Under the pieces are notes generated by a model. That model was not told where the DNA came from, searched no databases, and saw only the letters and a program-made list of their open reading frames with translations. From SIG714 sp964638675 (GTDB taxonomy: Bacteria > Bacillota > Clostridia > Oscillospirales > CAG-272), in NCBI GenBank assembly GCA_964638675.1, contig CAZXAU010000005.1, positions 82,731-146,730 on the forward strand: 64,000 nt of DNA, written 5' to 3'. A program made the position numbers and the translations under genes. Shown one piece after another: positions 39,856 to 48,919 of the stretch. The stretch's first letter is position 1. Each line of letters begins with the position of its first letter.

Positions 39856-40944
39856 ATGAGCAACGAAAACAAAAAAAGACATATGGCACACAATATCTAT
39901 TCCAATCCGCAGCTCGGCGGAACAAGTGGAAAATTTGAAGGCTTTTCAATAGATTTCAGAGGTGTGCAAACTCCTATATCGACATATTGGGCTTTGTGCA
40001 ACTGGGGAATGGATATTTCGGATTTCAAGCAGACACATTCGGATGCAAAGGGCGGCGGTGCATATTCGGGAATCCAGAATACAATAAACGGAAAGACCGC
40101 CATACTCTCCTTCTGGGAGATCCTTTATGAGAATGAGACAAAGTGCCACAGGGCGAAGAGAGTTTATCCGCTCGGAAGCGAAAGCTCATTCGGCGGTGAA
40201 GGAGAGGGAACTAACTATATCACGCCTTTTTCATGGGATGACATGACATGGTACAGAATGGTGCTTCGCTCATGGACAGACTCGGAGTGCGGCACTACAT
40301 TTGTCGGTCAGTGGCTTCAGAACCGCGAGAGCGGTGAGTGGTCGCTTGTCAGCTATTTCAATACAGGACTCAAAGATTCATTCATGAAAGGCGGAATGAG
40401 CCAGTTCCAGGAAAATTTCTGGGATGAGCATTCCGAATTCATAAGAGAATTCAATATAAAGAATATCCATATCAAGGATCTCAGTGACGGAAAGTGGAAA
40501 TATATCGAAAGAACATCGCTTTCATATGACGATCCGAAGTGGGGATTCAATACGGCGGGAACACATGATTTCGGCGCAACAAGCGAATATTTCTATGCAA
40601 GTGCAGGAAGCGATGTTGACGATCAGAAGCTGTACGACACGCAAAGACCGCTTTCATCAATTTACGGAATTGAAAAATCTGAAGAATTGATCTGTGAAGA
40701 ATCGTGTGACATTATCGCCGCACTTGAGGACGGAAAGAATGTCCTGAAGGTTGCCGAACAAGCACACCGCACACCGATCCTTTCGGTATCTATCGAAGCC
40801 TTTGACGAGAGCGGAAAGAAGATATATGAGAGCACAACCACACGTCCGCATGTGACAAGTTTCACGCTCCCCGAGTGCGCAAGCGTCAATGTCACAAGCT
40901 GTGATATTTACGGAGTGGAGAATTGTAAAGAATTCAGATTCTGA
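39856..40944 (+). CDS. DUF3472 family protein
   Basis: A 362-residue protein with the DUF3472 core, about residues 35-220: NWGMDISDFKQTHSDAKGGG, then AYSGIQNTINGKTAILSFWE and, further on, TFVGQWLQNRESGEW. Many DUF3472 members are exported and found with carbohydrate-active enzymes, but no signal peptide is seen here and the role is not known. Aromatic-rich sheets suggest a beta fold that may bind sugars. Ribosome binding site GAAAGGA, own promoter. A family B repeat follows and precedes the next gene. Confidence 0.75.
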   Translation: MSNENKKRHMAHNIYSNPQLGGTSGKFEGFSIDFRGVQTPISTYWALCNWGMDISDFKQTHSDAKGGGAYSGIQNTINGKTAILSFWEILYENETKCHRAKRVYPLGSESSFGGEGEGTNYITPFSWDDMTWYRMVLRSWTDSECGTTFVGQWLQNRESGEWSLVSYFNTGLKDSFMKGGMSQFQENFWDEHSEFIREFNIKNIHIKDLSDGKWKYIERTSLSYDDPKWGFNTAGTHDFGATSEYFYASAGSDVDDQKLYDTQRPLSSIYGIEKSEELICEESCDIIAALEDGKNVLKVAEQAHRTPILSVSIEAFDESGKKIYESTTTRPHVTSFTLPECASVNVTSCDIYGVENCKEFRF

Positions 40945-40984
40945 TAGATTTTTTTAGTGAAGAGTGAAGAGTGAATAAGTTTTG

Positions 40985-41127
40985 CGTGTGGGGGAGGGGC
41001 CCCACATGACGGCTGCAATTCAAGCATTTACAGATTCAGCACTGTTTTCACGAAGCATCATATGATCCCCCCATTTAATAAAGTCTTTGAAAGGGTTCGG
41101 GGAAACTTTCTACAGAAAGTTTCCCCG
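40985..41127 (+). repeat. Family B repeat, copy 4 (before the M50 gene, sense)
   Basis: GTGTGGGGGAGGGGCCCCAC, CAGATTCAGCACTG...CGAAGCA, TTAATAAAGTCTTTGAAAGG, then a single end hairpin GGGGAAACTTTC/GAAAGTTTCCCC that finishes 14 bases before the gene start at 41141. The second hairpin of copies 1-3 is missing. Confidence 0.8.
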
Positions 41128-41140
41128 AGAAAAAAACAAA

Positions 41141-42280
41141 ATGGAAAAAAAGAAAAAGAAGCGGAGTGCGGGGCAGTATTTTACGATAGTGCTATATGTT
41201 ATAATCGGTGCAAGTTGGGCATTTTTTGATCCGTTTGAGTTTGATAAGATGTCAATGTCATTCGGTGAATATATGGTGAAAGTCGTGCTTGGCGAATTAC
41301 TGGTTCTGTTTGTGGCAGGATATATTCATATTATCATACACGAGGTCGGACATCTTCTGTTCGGACTTTTGACCGGATACAGATTTTCATCATTCCGCAT
41401 CGGAAGTCTGATGTTTGTTAAGGAAAACGGCAAGCTCAGATTCAAAAGAATGAAGGTTTTGGGTACGGGAGGTCAGTGCCTTATGCTACCTCCCGAAAGG
41501 GAAATCAGCGAGATGCCATATGCTTTGTACAATCTCGGCGGTTCGATAATGAATGTTATTGCATCGGTAATTTTTGCAGCGGCGTACATATTCACACGAG
41601 ATAATCCATATCTGGCGATTCTGTTTATGCTCATGACACTTTTGGGATTGGCCTCTGCACTGATGAATGGTATTCCGCTCAGGCTCGGAACGGTTGACAA
41701 CGACGGTTACAATGCGAGATCGCTCGGAAAATCGCCCGAGGCTCTGCTCTCGCTTGTCAATCAGCTTAAAGTAAGCGATGCACTCATAAGGGGAATGCGT
41801 TTGAAGGATATGCCGGACGATTGGTTCTTTATGCCTGATGATGGGGGACTGAAAAACAGTATGACCGTAGTCATGGCTGTCTTTTCCGAGAACAGGCTGA
41901 TGGATATGCACCGCTTTGACGAGGCGGTGGAATTGATGGATAAGCTGAAAAACTCTGACAATGCAATGATAGGTCTGCACAGTTCTTTGATAGACTGCGA
42001 CAGAATATTCTGTGAGCTTATCGGTAAAGGAAATGCCGATATTATTGAAAGCCTTCTCAGCAAAGATCAGCTGAAATTTATGAAGCAGATGCAGAACAAT
42101 ACGGGTGTTATCCGCACCGAATATGCACTTGCATTGCTTTATCAAAAAGACAGCGAAAAGGCAGAAAAGCTCAGGATGAGATTTGAAAAGATCGCTAAGA
42201 AATCTCCGTATAAAGGTGACACGCAGGGAGAGCGTGAGCTGATGGAGATTGCCTTAAATATGGCAAATAATAATGTATGA
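41141..42280 (+). CDS. M50-family membrane metalloprotease-like protein
   Basis: A 379-residue membrane protein. A Lys-rich start is followed by TM helices about residues 12-30 and 45-70, the latter with the zinc motif HEVGH (in IIIHEVGHLLFGLLTGY), then two further hydrophobic stretches about 145-185 and a soluble helical C-terminus. This is the layout of M50 site-2-type proteases; the typical LDG motif appears only as GTVDNDGYNARSLG, so activity is not sure. The start at 41141 has a poor ribosome binding site and lies directly after the hairpin of a family B repeat. Substrate unknown. Confidence 0.75.
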   Translation: MEKKKKKRSAGQYFTIVLYVIIGASWAFFDPFEFDKMSMSFGEYMVKVVLGELLVLFVAGYIHIIIHEVGHLLFGLLTGYRFSSFRIGSLMFVKENGKLRFKRMKVLGTGGQCLMLPPEREISEMPYALYNLGGSIMNVIASVIFAAAYIFTRDNPYLAILFMLMTLLGLASALMNGIPLRLGTVDNDGYNARSLGKSPEALLSLVNQLKVSDALIRGMRLKDMPDDWFFMPDDGGLKNSMTVVMAVFSENRLMDMHRFDEAVELMDKLKNSDNAMIGLHSSLIDCDRIFCELIGKGNADIIESLLSKDQLKFMKQMQNNTGVIRTEYALALLYQKDSEKAEKLRMRFEKIAKKSPYKGDTQGERELMEIALNMANNNV

Positions 42281-42294
42281 TATAACTGTATAAT

Positions 42295-42355
42295 AAAAAA
42301 CGGACAGTACATAATCGGTCGATTATATGACTTTTTATGTGCTGTCTGTTTTTAT
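42295..42355. terminator. Bidirectional terminator between the M50 and MATE genes
   Basis: AAACGGACAGTACATA pairs with TATGTGCTGTCTGTTT (two G-U), with A-rich and T-rich flanks on either side; it serves the convergent genes. Confidence 0.8.
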
Positions 42356-42361
42356 ATTTTA

Positions 42362-43735
42362 TTATTCACTTATTTTTTGCTTTCTTTTTTCTTTGTGTTG
42401 CATAATTGCAAAATAAGCAAAGCAAATTATGATCTGAACAAATGTGGACACGGGTGTAGCAAGTCCGATATGAAATAGCGTGACAGGCTCAATTTTACTG
42501 AAGATCCAGGAAAGCGGCAGACGGAAGCAAATTCCTCCTATGATGCCCTGAATCATTACAAATGTTGTCTTTCCGCAGCCGTTAAAATAGCCCATAAAGC
42601 AGAACAGGAAGGATGTGAGCAGGCAGTCTATGGCATAAGCTTTCAGATAATCTGCGGCGGCAAGCGTGACAGAATTGTTCTTTGCAAATATACCTGCAAG
42701 CAGATCGCCCCTGAAAAATGTAAATACGCCGACGATCAGTCCGATGCTCAGTGATGTGATTATTCCGTATTTCAGTGCCTTCATGGCACGCTCTGGCTTT
42801 TTTGCACCTATATTCTGTGCAACGAATGCCGACATCGACTGCATAAACGCCGATGAGATAAGCATAATGAATGCACACACCTTTTCAGCCACTCCGATTC
42901 CGGCAGACTCGGTAAGTCCGATGTCGTTCACGATTGCGAGAATTGCGAGGAAAGAAATGCTCACAAGAAGATCCTGAAGAGCTATAGGCGTTCCTAGAAT
43001 GAGAATTGTTTTTATATGCTTTTTTACCGGACGGATATCTCTTCGTGAAACAGAAAAGGGAAGAGGACGCTTTGTGATTATAACCAGCGAGAGGATCACG
43101 CTCAACGCCTGAGCCACTACAGTTGCAATGGCGGCACCTGTTGCTCCCATATTGAAGACTGCGACAAAGAGCAGATCGCCTAAAATGTTGATAACGCAGG
43201 CAATAGATACGGTGATAAGCGGTATTTTTGAATCCCCGATACCTCTGAATATACTGCCTATAAGGTTGTATGCAACGATAAACACTGCACCTGCCGAGCA
43301 GACTGTTATATACGAAACCGTATCGGCAAAAGCTTCTTCCGGAGCGTTCATTATGCCTGCAAGCCATCCGGCAGAAAAAATCATAACAATGCTGACGCTA
43401 ACTGCTATGAGGGCAAAGAGAAAAATACCGCTTGAGATTATTTTTCCGGCTTCCTTCGGCTTTCCCTCTCCGATCGATTTGCCTACCGAAACTGTCAGAC
43501 CCATGGCGAGCCCTGTAATGATTATGGTTACTGTATGCATGATCTGACTTCCGGTAGAGACTGCCGATACAAATATATCTGACGATTCACCGCCGAAGCG
43601 TCCGACTATCAGCAGATCGACAGCACCGTAGGTCGCCTGCAGGAAGAGTGCCAGTAGCACGGGGAGTGCAAATTTAATAAGCGGTGTGAAAATTTTTCCC
43701 TGAGTAAAATTATTGTTTTCTTTAATTTCGTTCAT
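42362..43735 (-). CDS. MATE-family efflux transporter
   Basis: A 457-residue protein with twelve predicted hydrophobic helices and MATE signatures: LPVLLALFLQATYGAVDLLI near residue 25, GAAIATVVAQALSVILSL, and in the second half SMSAFVAQNIGAKKPERAMK. It would export drugs or metabolites with Na+ or H+. Single gene, convergent with the M50 gene; a poor ribosome binding site precedes the ATG. Substrate cannot be inferred. Confidence 0.92.
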   Translation of the reverse strand: MNEIKENNNFTQGKIFTPLIKFALPVLLALFLQATYGAVDLLIVGRFGGESSDIFVSAVSTGSQIMHTVTIIITGLAMGLTVSVGKSIGEGKPKEAGKIISSGIFLFALIAVSVSIVMIFSAGWLAGIMNAPEEAFADTVSYITVCSAGAVFIVAYNLIGSIFRGIGDSKIPLITVSIACVINILGDLLFVAVFNMGATGAAIATVVAQALSVILSLVIITKRPLPFSVSRRDIRPVKKHIKTILILGTPIALQDLLVSISFLAILAIVNDIGLTESAGIGVAEKVCAFIMLISSAFMQSMSAFVAQNIGAKKPERAMKALKYGIITSLSIGLIVGVFTFFRGDLLAGIFAKNNSVTLAAADYLKAYAIDCLLTSFLFCFMGYFNGCGKTTFVMIQGIIGGICFRLPLSWIFSKIEPVTLFHIGLATPVSTFVQIIICFAYFAIMQHKEKRKQKISE

Positions 43736-43796
43736 TTCTTTATTTTTAATACCCTGTACAATTGAATTGATAATTAATTGAATTTTTCGCAGAAAG

Positions 43797-43853
43797 AAAA
43801 CACCCTCAGCTTTAATGACGCCACAGCGGTCAGATAAAACCTTTGGGTGTTTT
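43797..43853. terminator. Long hairpin upstream of the MATE gene
   Basis: AAAACACCC (43797-43805) and GGGTGTTTT (43845-43853) form a stem around a 39-base interior. It could be a terminator or a leader hairpin of the MATE transcript. Confidence 0.5.
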
Positions 43854-43899
43854 CCGCTATTTTATATCTTTTTCAAGATATATTTTTTTGATTTGATTA

Positions 43900-44072
43900 G
43901 GAATCGCTGAATAAATCACGCCATGCGGCTCGGTACCATGCTTGCTTGCATCTTTTTCGTCATACTTCACAAAAAGTTTTGACAATAGCTCTGCTATTGA
44001 CTGCGACTTTTTGTATCGTCTGTCTAAAAATCTGACGGCGCAATCATAGCACCGGATTTAATCAGTGCTTCC
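43900..44072. mobile_element. MITE-like element with imperfect 18-bp terminal repeats
   Basis: The left end GGAATCGCTGAATAAATC (43900-43917) and the complement of the right end GGAAGCACTGATTAAATC (44055-44072) agree at 14 of 18 bases. The element is 173 bp, holds no ORF, and stops 1 base from the GH89 stop codon. GCACTGATTAAAT ends are seen on small insertion elements of clostridia; that link is from memory. No transposase is present. Confidence 0.55.
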
Positions 44073-44073
44073 T

Positions 44074-47000
44074 TTACTGTTTTTTCTTCTTTACAACGAA
44101 AACCGCAGCTCCGGCAGCCGCAACGATTACTACTGCAACTACAACGATAATAATTACAGTGGAGCTGTTCGACTTGTCGTCTGTCTTTGTTCCGGGAAGG
44201 TCACTTGGTTCGGCCGTGGTCGTGTCACCCGGTACAGGTGTTTCATCACCGGTCGTAGGTGTCTTGTCGGCACTTACAGGCGGCTTAGGTGTCTGAGCTT
44301 TAAGCTTGAGTGTAACCGCATCAAATACCTTATCCGATTTTACAAGTCTAACCGTGCAGTCGTTGCTCAGCTTATCGTTTTCGGAAAGCTGATTGCCGTC
44401 TGCATCGTATATCTTGATTTCTCCGTCACGTGTGCTGAAGAGCGCTGTTATATCCTTTACCGTTGTTTCGGAGGGGATATCGCTGAGAGTTGCATTGTCC
44501 TTATCGAAGCTTCCGATTGCAGGATCATCCTGACAATCGAGTCTCAGATATGACATTACCTTGATTTCGGCGAATGCAGGCCACTGCTGACCGTTGATCT
44601 TCTTGATGTTTACTCTGATATCATCGGTATATACAGCTTCATCAAGCACTGCCTTCACGGTATATGTTTTGGTTTCGGAATCATATGATGTTCCTGTCCA
44701 GACGACCTTATCCTTGCCGTCAACCTTTGCAATAATTTCAAGGTCCATAAGATCAGCACCCGCAGGGTTTCTCGGCTCGGAAACTATGATGACTTCGTCA
44801 ACATAGAATTTTTCATTGAATTTAATACCCGCATAACATGGAGTTGCACTGCTTGTCGCTATCCACAATGCAGAGAGATCACCGTCATTCAAACGGCTTG
44901 ACGGGTATATGCTTTGCTCGTTCTTTGCATATCCCTCACCGAGCGTTGCAACATTGTATTTTATGCTGTCAAGTTCAGATACGTTGTTATATGTATAATC
45001 GCTCCTGATCTCGTTCCATATGGTGCCGAGCCCACGGTTAATGGAACCGCCTGCCGCATCAAGCACCTTGGTATCGTATTTGCCTTCGTTTGTTACGAAA
45101 TCCCATGCATATTTGAAATCATCGGAGGCACTCGGAAGATTTTTGCCCTGCGAAAATGCATCAAGCCAATTCTGCCACATAGGAAGATTGTAATCTGCCA
45201 GCTGTCCTGAATATTGACGGTATGCATATGTCTGGAGCACCTTGCTTGACCATGCGGTTATGATCGCTTTGGCATTGATCTCCATCATATACTTGGTGTA
45301 GTCGTCATATTTTCCTGTTCTCGAATCATTGCACCAGGACGATGTTCTGCCTATCCATGTTCCGACAAGAGAATCTTTTTCATATGATGCTATCTCGTCA
45401 AGAAGAGAGAATCCGTAAAGGAATTTTTTCTTCATATCCTCAAATGCTTTTGTTTCATTTTCATTGTAGGCAAGCATCATTGTGTTGAAGTAATTGCCCA
45501 TGCTGTTGGAAACAAGCTGTTTCAGGAGGTCAACAAGGTCATAGACATAACATTCGTTGTCCTTGAAGGTATAGAATTCCTCAACGAATAATTCAACTGC
45601 TTTTTCAAATTGTTCGGGATCATATGTCATTGCAAAGCTTCCCGATATAGCCGAAGGGCTTGTCGACGGAAGCATATTTGCGATCGAATTTATATTGAAT
45701 TCGTGCGATCCGGTATATCCGTATGCAGTATCTAAAAGTATATCCCAGCTCTTTTTGATGTTTTCGCTGAATACGCCGTATCTTCTAGTTATGTATGAGC
45801 TTATCCATTTATCGATATCAGGCTTCTCACTCATCCAGGGAAGCTCCCAGAGAAGCTCCTGAACGACAGGATTTATCTGTGTTCCTTCCGAAACAAGTCC
45901 GATACCTTTGAGATGTGAAGCATTGTTCTTTGCGTCAAAGAATTCCTTTGCCATGTACTCAAGCTCTCCGTGGACGCCGGGTCTTCCGCCGTAGTTGTCG
46001 AGCATACAGAATACCCATCCCGATCCGTTCCACTCTTTTCCGCCCCAGCTTGAGGTGTTTTTATAGTTCTGAGTGTCTGTTGCTGTGCAGTTGAGGTCAA
46101 GCACTATGATGTGATCGGCTCTTCTGTCTCCGAAGCCGTCAAGTACCGCCTTTTCGGGGTTTCCCCACCAGCATTGGATCATCCATACGGCAGATTCATC
46201 GGCATCTATCATATGCGAGAGTATGCTGCTTGCCATTTCCGATCTTGAAAGATCCTTGGGGATTACTCCACCTTCATGTGCAAGGTCGCCTGCATAGTAA
46301 TGAGTTATATCGCCGTATATATATTTCTGCGTATCATAGAAGGCTTTTGCGAGTGTTTCGTATCCATCAAATGTGGTTTTGAGAAGCGGAGGACGTGTAA
46401 AGCCCGACCAGTCACCCTGAGCTACCATGTATTTGGATATATCAGAAAATCCTTTTTTTGTTAACTCAGGTCCGGCTATCTTTGAAAAGGTTGTCGGAAG
46501 AGTTCCCATGAAACCCTGGAGACAGGGACTTATTCCGAGCACTGTCATAAAACGCTGATTTTTTCTTGCAAGCTCAAGTGTATCGAGAACCCATGTGTCG
46601 CTGACGCTTCCGCCGTAGTTCTCGAGGTTGCCCATAAGCCACCATGCTTTGTAAGAATATCCGCATACGAAATTTTTAGCATCGTCGGCATTATATCCGA
46701 ACTGTTGCAGGTATGCGACCCAAAGTGCTTCTGTAGCTGTAGTATCGAGAATTACATTTACACCCGAGAGTGCGAGATAATCAAGCTCTCTCTGCCATTC
46801 GTCATATCCGAAGAAGGGCATTGTATAGGAAAGTGTGCAGTAGTTGTATGCGTATCTTACCGATATTGCTGTTTCGTTTCTTATTTTGCCTTCAATTTTT
46901 ACGATATCATTCGGCATTGAAACCTGCTTTGTCTGCTGTGAAACATGAACATTGCAGAAGGTTTTGAGATAGTAGTTCAGTCCTGTTGCGATCGATACTC

Positions 47001-47787
47001 CGACATCACCGGTAATACAGACCTTGTTGTCCTTCATCGTTATTTCATAGTAGTTTTTGCTGTTTTCCGACTCCTTAAGCTCAAACGTGAACCATGAACG
47101 GTATTTGCTTCCAAGAATGCGGTCAATAATTCCGTAAAGTGCTTCTTTTGTGTCATTCTCGGTATATGTATCTTGGACCGAGTAGTCCTTGCCGAGAGTT
47201 ACATCGTAATTCTCTTTAAGCCATTCACTGTATGATGTGAATTCAATTTTTTCTCTTGTGGGGGTTACTTCAGTTTCTGAAGAAGTTCCGAAAACTCTGA
47301 CTTCGGAGATCTTTGATGAGCCGCCGAGTCCGCCCGATGAATATGTGATATTGACACGGATGATCCTGTATACTGTTTTACTGCTCTCGAATGTGTAATC
47401 ATCTCCGTTTTGTGCGACTGCCGAATGAGCGTGAGAGGCAATTTTCGTAAAATTGACTCCGTCAAGCGAGCCGTAGATCTGATATCCCCAATCGCCGCTC
47501 GGCATGACCACCGTGATCTTCGATATCTCATAGTTCGAGAGAAGGTCGATATCGACATACTTCGGATAATCCTCGCCTGTCCAGACCGTGGATGTCTTTC
47601 CGTCTGTTACATATGAGTGAGTTCCTGTCATTGCATTCGATCTTGTCGGCTTTTTGTATGCTATGTTGTCGGGGAACGAGGGATCGGTTTCATCTGCCAG
47701 AACAGAAAAATCGAAAGCTGTCATTGCAGGCAACAGCATTGCAAGCATCAGTACTACAGACAGTACTCTCTTTAAATGTTTTTTCAT
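44074..47787 (-). CDS. Cell-surface GH89 alpha-N-acetylglucosaminidase
   Basis: A 1237-residue exported enzyme. In order: signal peptide (1-31, MKKHLKRVLSVVLMLAMLLP...), a discoidin/CBM32-type domain about 35-170, the NAGLU N-terminal domain, the GH89 catalytic barrel about 290-640 (TMPFFGYDEWQRELDYLALS, GVNVILDTTATEALW, GYSYKAWWLMGNLENYGG), the helical C-terminal domain, a second discoidin-like domain about 940-1080, a small beta domain, a Pro/Thr-rich linker and a C-terminal TM helix with KKKKQ. It removes terminal alpha-GlcNAc, as found on gastric-type mucin and heparan sulfate, outside the cell. A LPGTK before the anchor resembles but does not match LPXTG. Start with GGAGG ribosome binding site; 45 bases after the EEP gene. 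Confidence 0.92.
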   Translation of the reverse strand: MKKHLKRVLSVVLMLAMLLPAMTAFDFSVLADETDPSFPDNIAYKKPTRSNAMTGTHSYVTDGKTSTVWTGEDYPKYVDIDLLSNYEISKITVVMPSGDWGYQIYGSLDGVNFTKIASHAHSAVAQNGDDYTFESSKTVYRIIRVNITYSSGGLGGSSKISEVRVFGTSSETEVTPTREKIEFTSYSEWLKENYDVTLGKDYSVQDTYTENDTKEALYGIIDRILGSKYRSWFTFELKESENSKNYYEITMKDNKVCITGDVGVSIATGLNYYLKTFCNVHVSQQTKQVSMPNDIVKIEGKIRNETAISVRYAYNYCTLSYTMPFFGYDEWQRELDYLALSGVNVILDTTATEALWVAYLQQFGYNADDAKNFVCGYSYKAWWLMGNLENYGGSVSDTWVLDTLELARKNQRFMTVLGISPCLQGFMGTLPTTFSKIAGPELTKKGFSDISKYMVAQGDWSGFTRPPLLKTTFDGYETLAKAFYDTQKYIYGDITHYYAGDLAHEGGVIPKDLSRSEMASSILSHMIDADESAVWMIQCWWGNPEKAVLDGFGDRRADHIIVLDLNCTATDTQNYKNTSSWGGKEWNGSGWVFCMLDNYGGRPGVHGELEYMAKEFFDAKNNASHLKGIGLVSEGTQINPVVQELLWELPWMSEKPDIDKWISSYITRRYGVFSENIKKSWDILLDTAYGYTGSHEFNINSIANMLPSTSPSAISGSFAMTYDPEQFEKAVELFVEEFYTFKDNECYVYDLVDLLKQLVSNSMGNYFNTMMLAYNENETKAFEDMKKKFLYGFSLLDEIASYEKDSLVGTWIGRTSSWCNDSRTGKYDDYTKYMMEINAKAIITAWSSKVLQTYAYRQYSGQLADYNLPMWQNWLDAFSQGKNLPSASDDFKYAWDFVTNEGKYDTKVLDAAGGSINRGLGTIWNEIRSDYTYNNVSELDSIKYNVATLGEGYAKNEQSIYPSSRLNDGDLSALWIATSSATPCYAGIKFNEKFYVDEVIIVSEPRNPAGADLMDLEIIAKVDGKDKVVWTGTSYDSETKTYTVKAVLDEAVYTDDIRVNIKKINGQQWPAFAEIKVMSYLRLDCQDDPAIGSFDKDNATLSDIPSETTVKDITALFSTRDGEIKIYDADGNQLSENDKLSNDCTVRLVKSDKVFDAVTLKLKAQTPKPPVSADKTPTTGDETPVPGDTTTAEPSDLPGTKTDDKSNSSTVIIIVVVAVVIVAAAGAAVFVVKKKKQ

Positions 47788-47832
47788 TTTTTATTCCTCC
47801 GTGTTTTATATTTCTGTATTATTTTATGATTC

Positions 47833-48537
47833 TTATATTGATATTTCGACTGTAACGGGAAGGTGATCTGCCGCTATCACCCTCGGAATTACAACATTTT
47901 TTACTGTTATATTACCTGATACGAAAATATAGTCGATTTTTTCGTTTGGTTTATCGCTTGGATATGTGAAGTTGTTCCCGACGTAAAAACTGTCGCTGTC
48001 GCACAGCCGATGTCTTATGGGATCGAGAATTTTGCTGTCGGGGTGAAGGTTGAGGTCACCCAGAAATACGGTCGGCATATCTGTCGTGTCAAGAATTCGA
48101 CAGACTTTTTTTACGCTTGACTGTGCTTCCTCAGGCTGAAGTCCGAAGTGTGTGCCGATAATTTTGAGTTCGCCTTCCGGTGTTGACACAACTGCGTCTA
48201 TTATGCACCTGTCCTCAAAATATCTGCCCGGTTTACGCAGAGCATCTGACGGCACGGGAATCGTGTTTGCCGAAACTATGGGATATCTTGACAAAAGTGC
48301 ATTTCCGTATATACATTTGCTGAGTTTGAGTGCACCGGCAAAAAAAGAATTGAAGCCGAGCTCAGAGGCTATTGCATCCGACTGCCCTTCGCTTCCATCG
48401 CTGTATACGCCGTAAACCTCCTGCATCACCACAATATCGGCATTTTCGTTCCTGATCGTTTCAGCCATTTTGTGAGTGTCAATTTCATGCGTTATAAAAT
48501 TTCTTGCATGCTGTATGTTGAAGGTCATGATCTTCAC
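47833..48537 (-). CDS. Endonuclease/exonuclease/phosphatase (EEP) family protein
   Basis: A 234-residue metal-dependent phosphoesterase with all EEP motifs: MTFNIQHAR, MQEVYG (Glu), GTHFGL, LGDLNLHPDS (Asp/Asn) and AADHLPV (Asp-His). Substrates of the family range from DNA to sphingolipids and inositol phosphates, so the substrate is open. No signal peptide. It comes just before the GH89 gene on the same strand, so they may share a transcript, and follows the tandem family C hairpins. Confidence 0.85.
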   Translation of the reverse strand: MKIMTFNIQHARNFITHEIDTHKMAETIRNENADIVVMQEVYGVYSDGSEGQSDAIASELGFNSFFAGALKLSKCIYGNALLSRYPIVSANTIPVPSDALRKPGRYFEDRCIIDAVVSTPEGELKIIGTHFGLQPEEAQSSVKKVCRILDTTDMPTVFLGDLNLHPDSKILDPIRHRLCDSDSFYVGNNFTYPSDKPNEKIDYIFVSGNITVKNVVIPRVIAADHLPVTVEISI

Positions 48538-48562
48538 TATTCTATCACCTCGTTTTGATTAC

Positions 48563-48795
48563 TATAACATAAAGCCAGCGTCCCCGGAGTGGTTATGTTC
48601 AAACAAACACTTCCATAAATCGTATTTGGCGCCGCGAAGCGGATATAATCGGCAAATACATATCTTGTGTTTATTATAACATAAAGCCAACGAAGTTGGT
48701 GTCCCCGAAGGGGTTATGTTCAAACAAACACTTCCATAAATCGTATTTGGCGCCGCGAAGCGGATATAATCGGCAAATACATATCTTGTGTTTAT
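48563..48795. repeat. Family C: tandem pair of hairpin units
   Basis: Two units, 48563-48674 (112 nt) and 48675-48795 (121 nt), are identical over the last 85 bases or so. Each begins TATAACATAAAGCC and holds small hairpins closed by GAA loops: CCAAC-GAA-GTTGG (unit 2 only), CCCC-GAA-GGGG, CCGC-GAA-GCGG. A third TATAACAT follows at 48796. The interval 48538-48919 separates the EEP gene and ylbJ and holds no gene. Confidence 0.75.
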
Positions 48796-48919
48796 TATAA
48801 CATATTATTGCCGTTTTTTCAAGTCTGTTTACTACATTTTTATAGAACGTTGTTTTCGGGTGATTTTTGAAGAAATTATGCGGTTCGGGCAGTTCGTATA
48901 TTTTACAGATTGATGTATA

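Noticed and set aside
48563..48795. Possible CRISPR array
   Set aside because: Only two long near-identical units without short regular spacers, and no cas genes.
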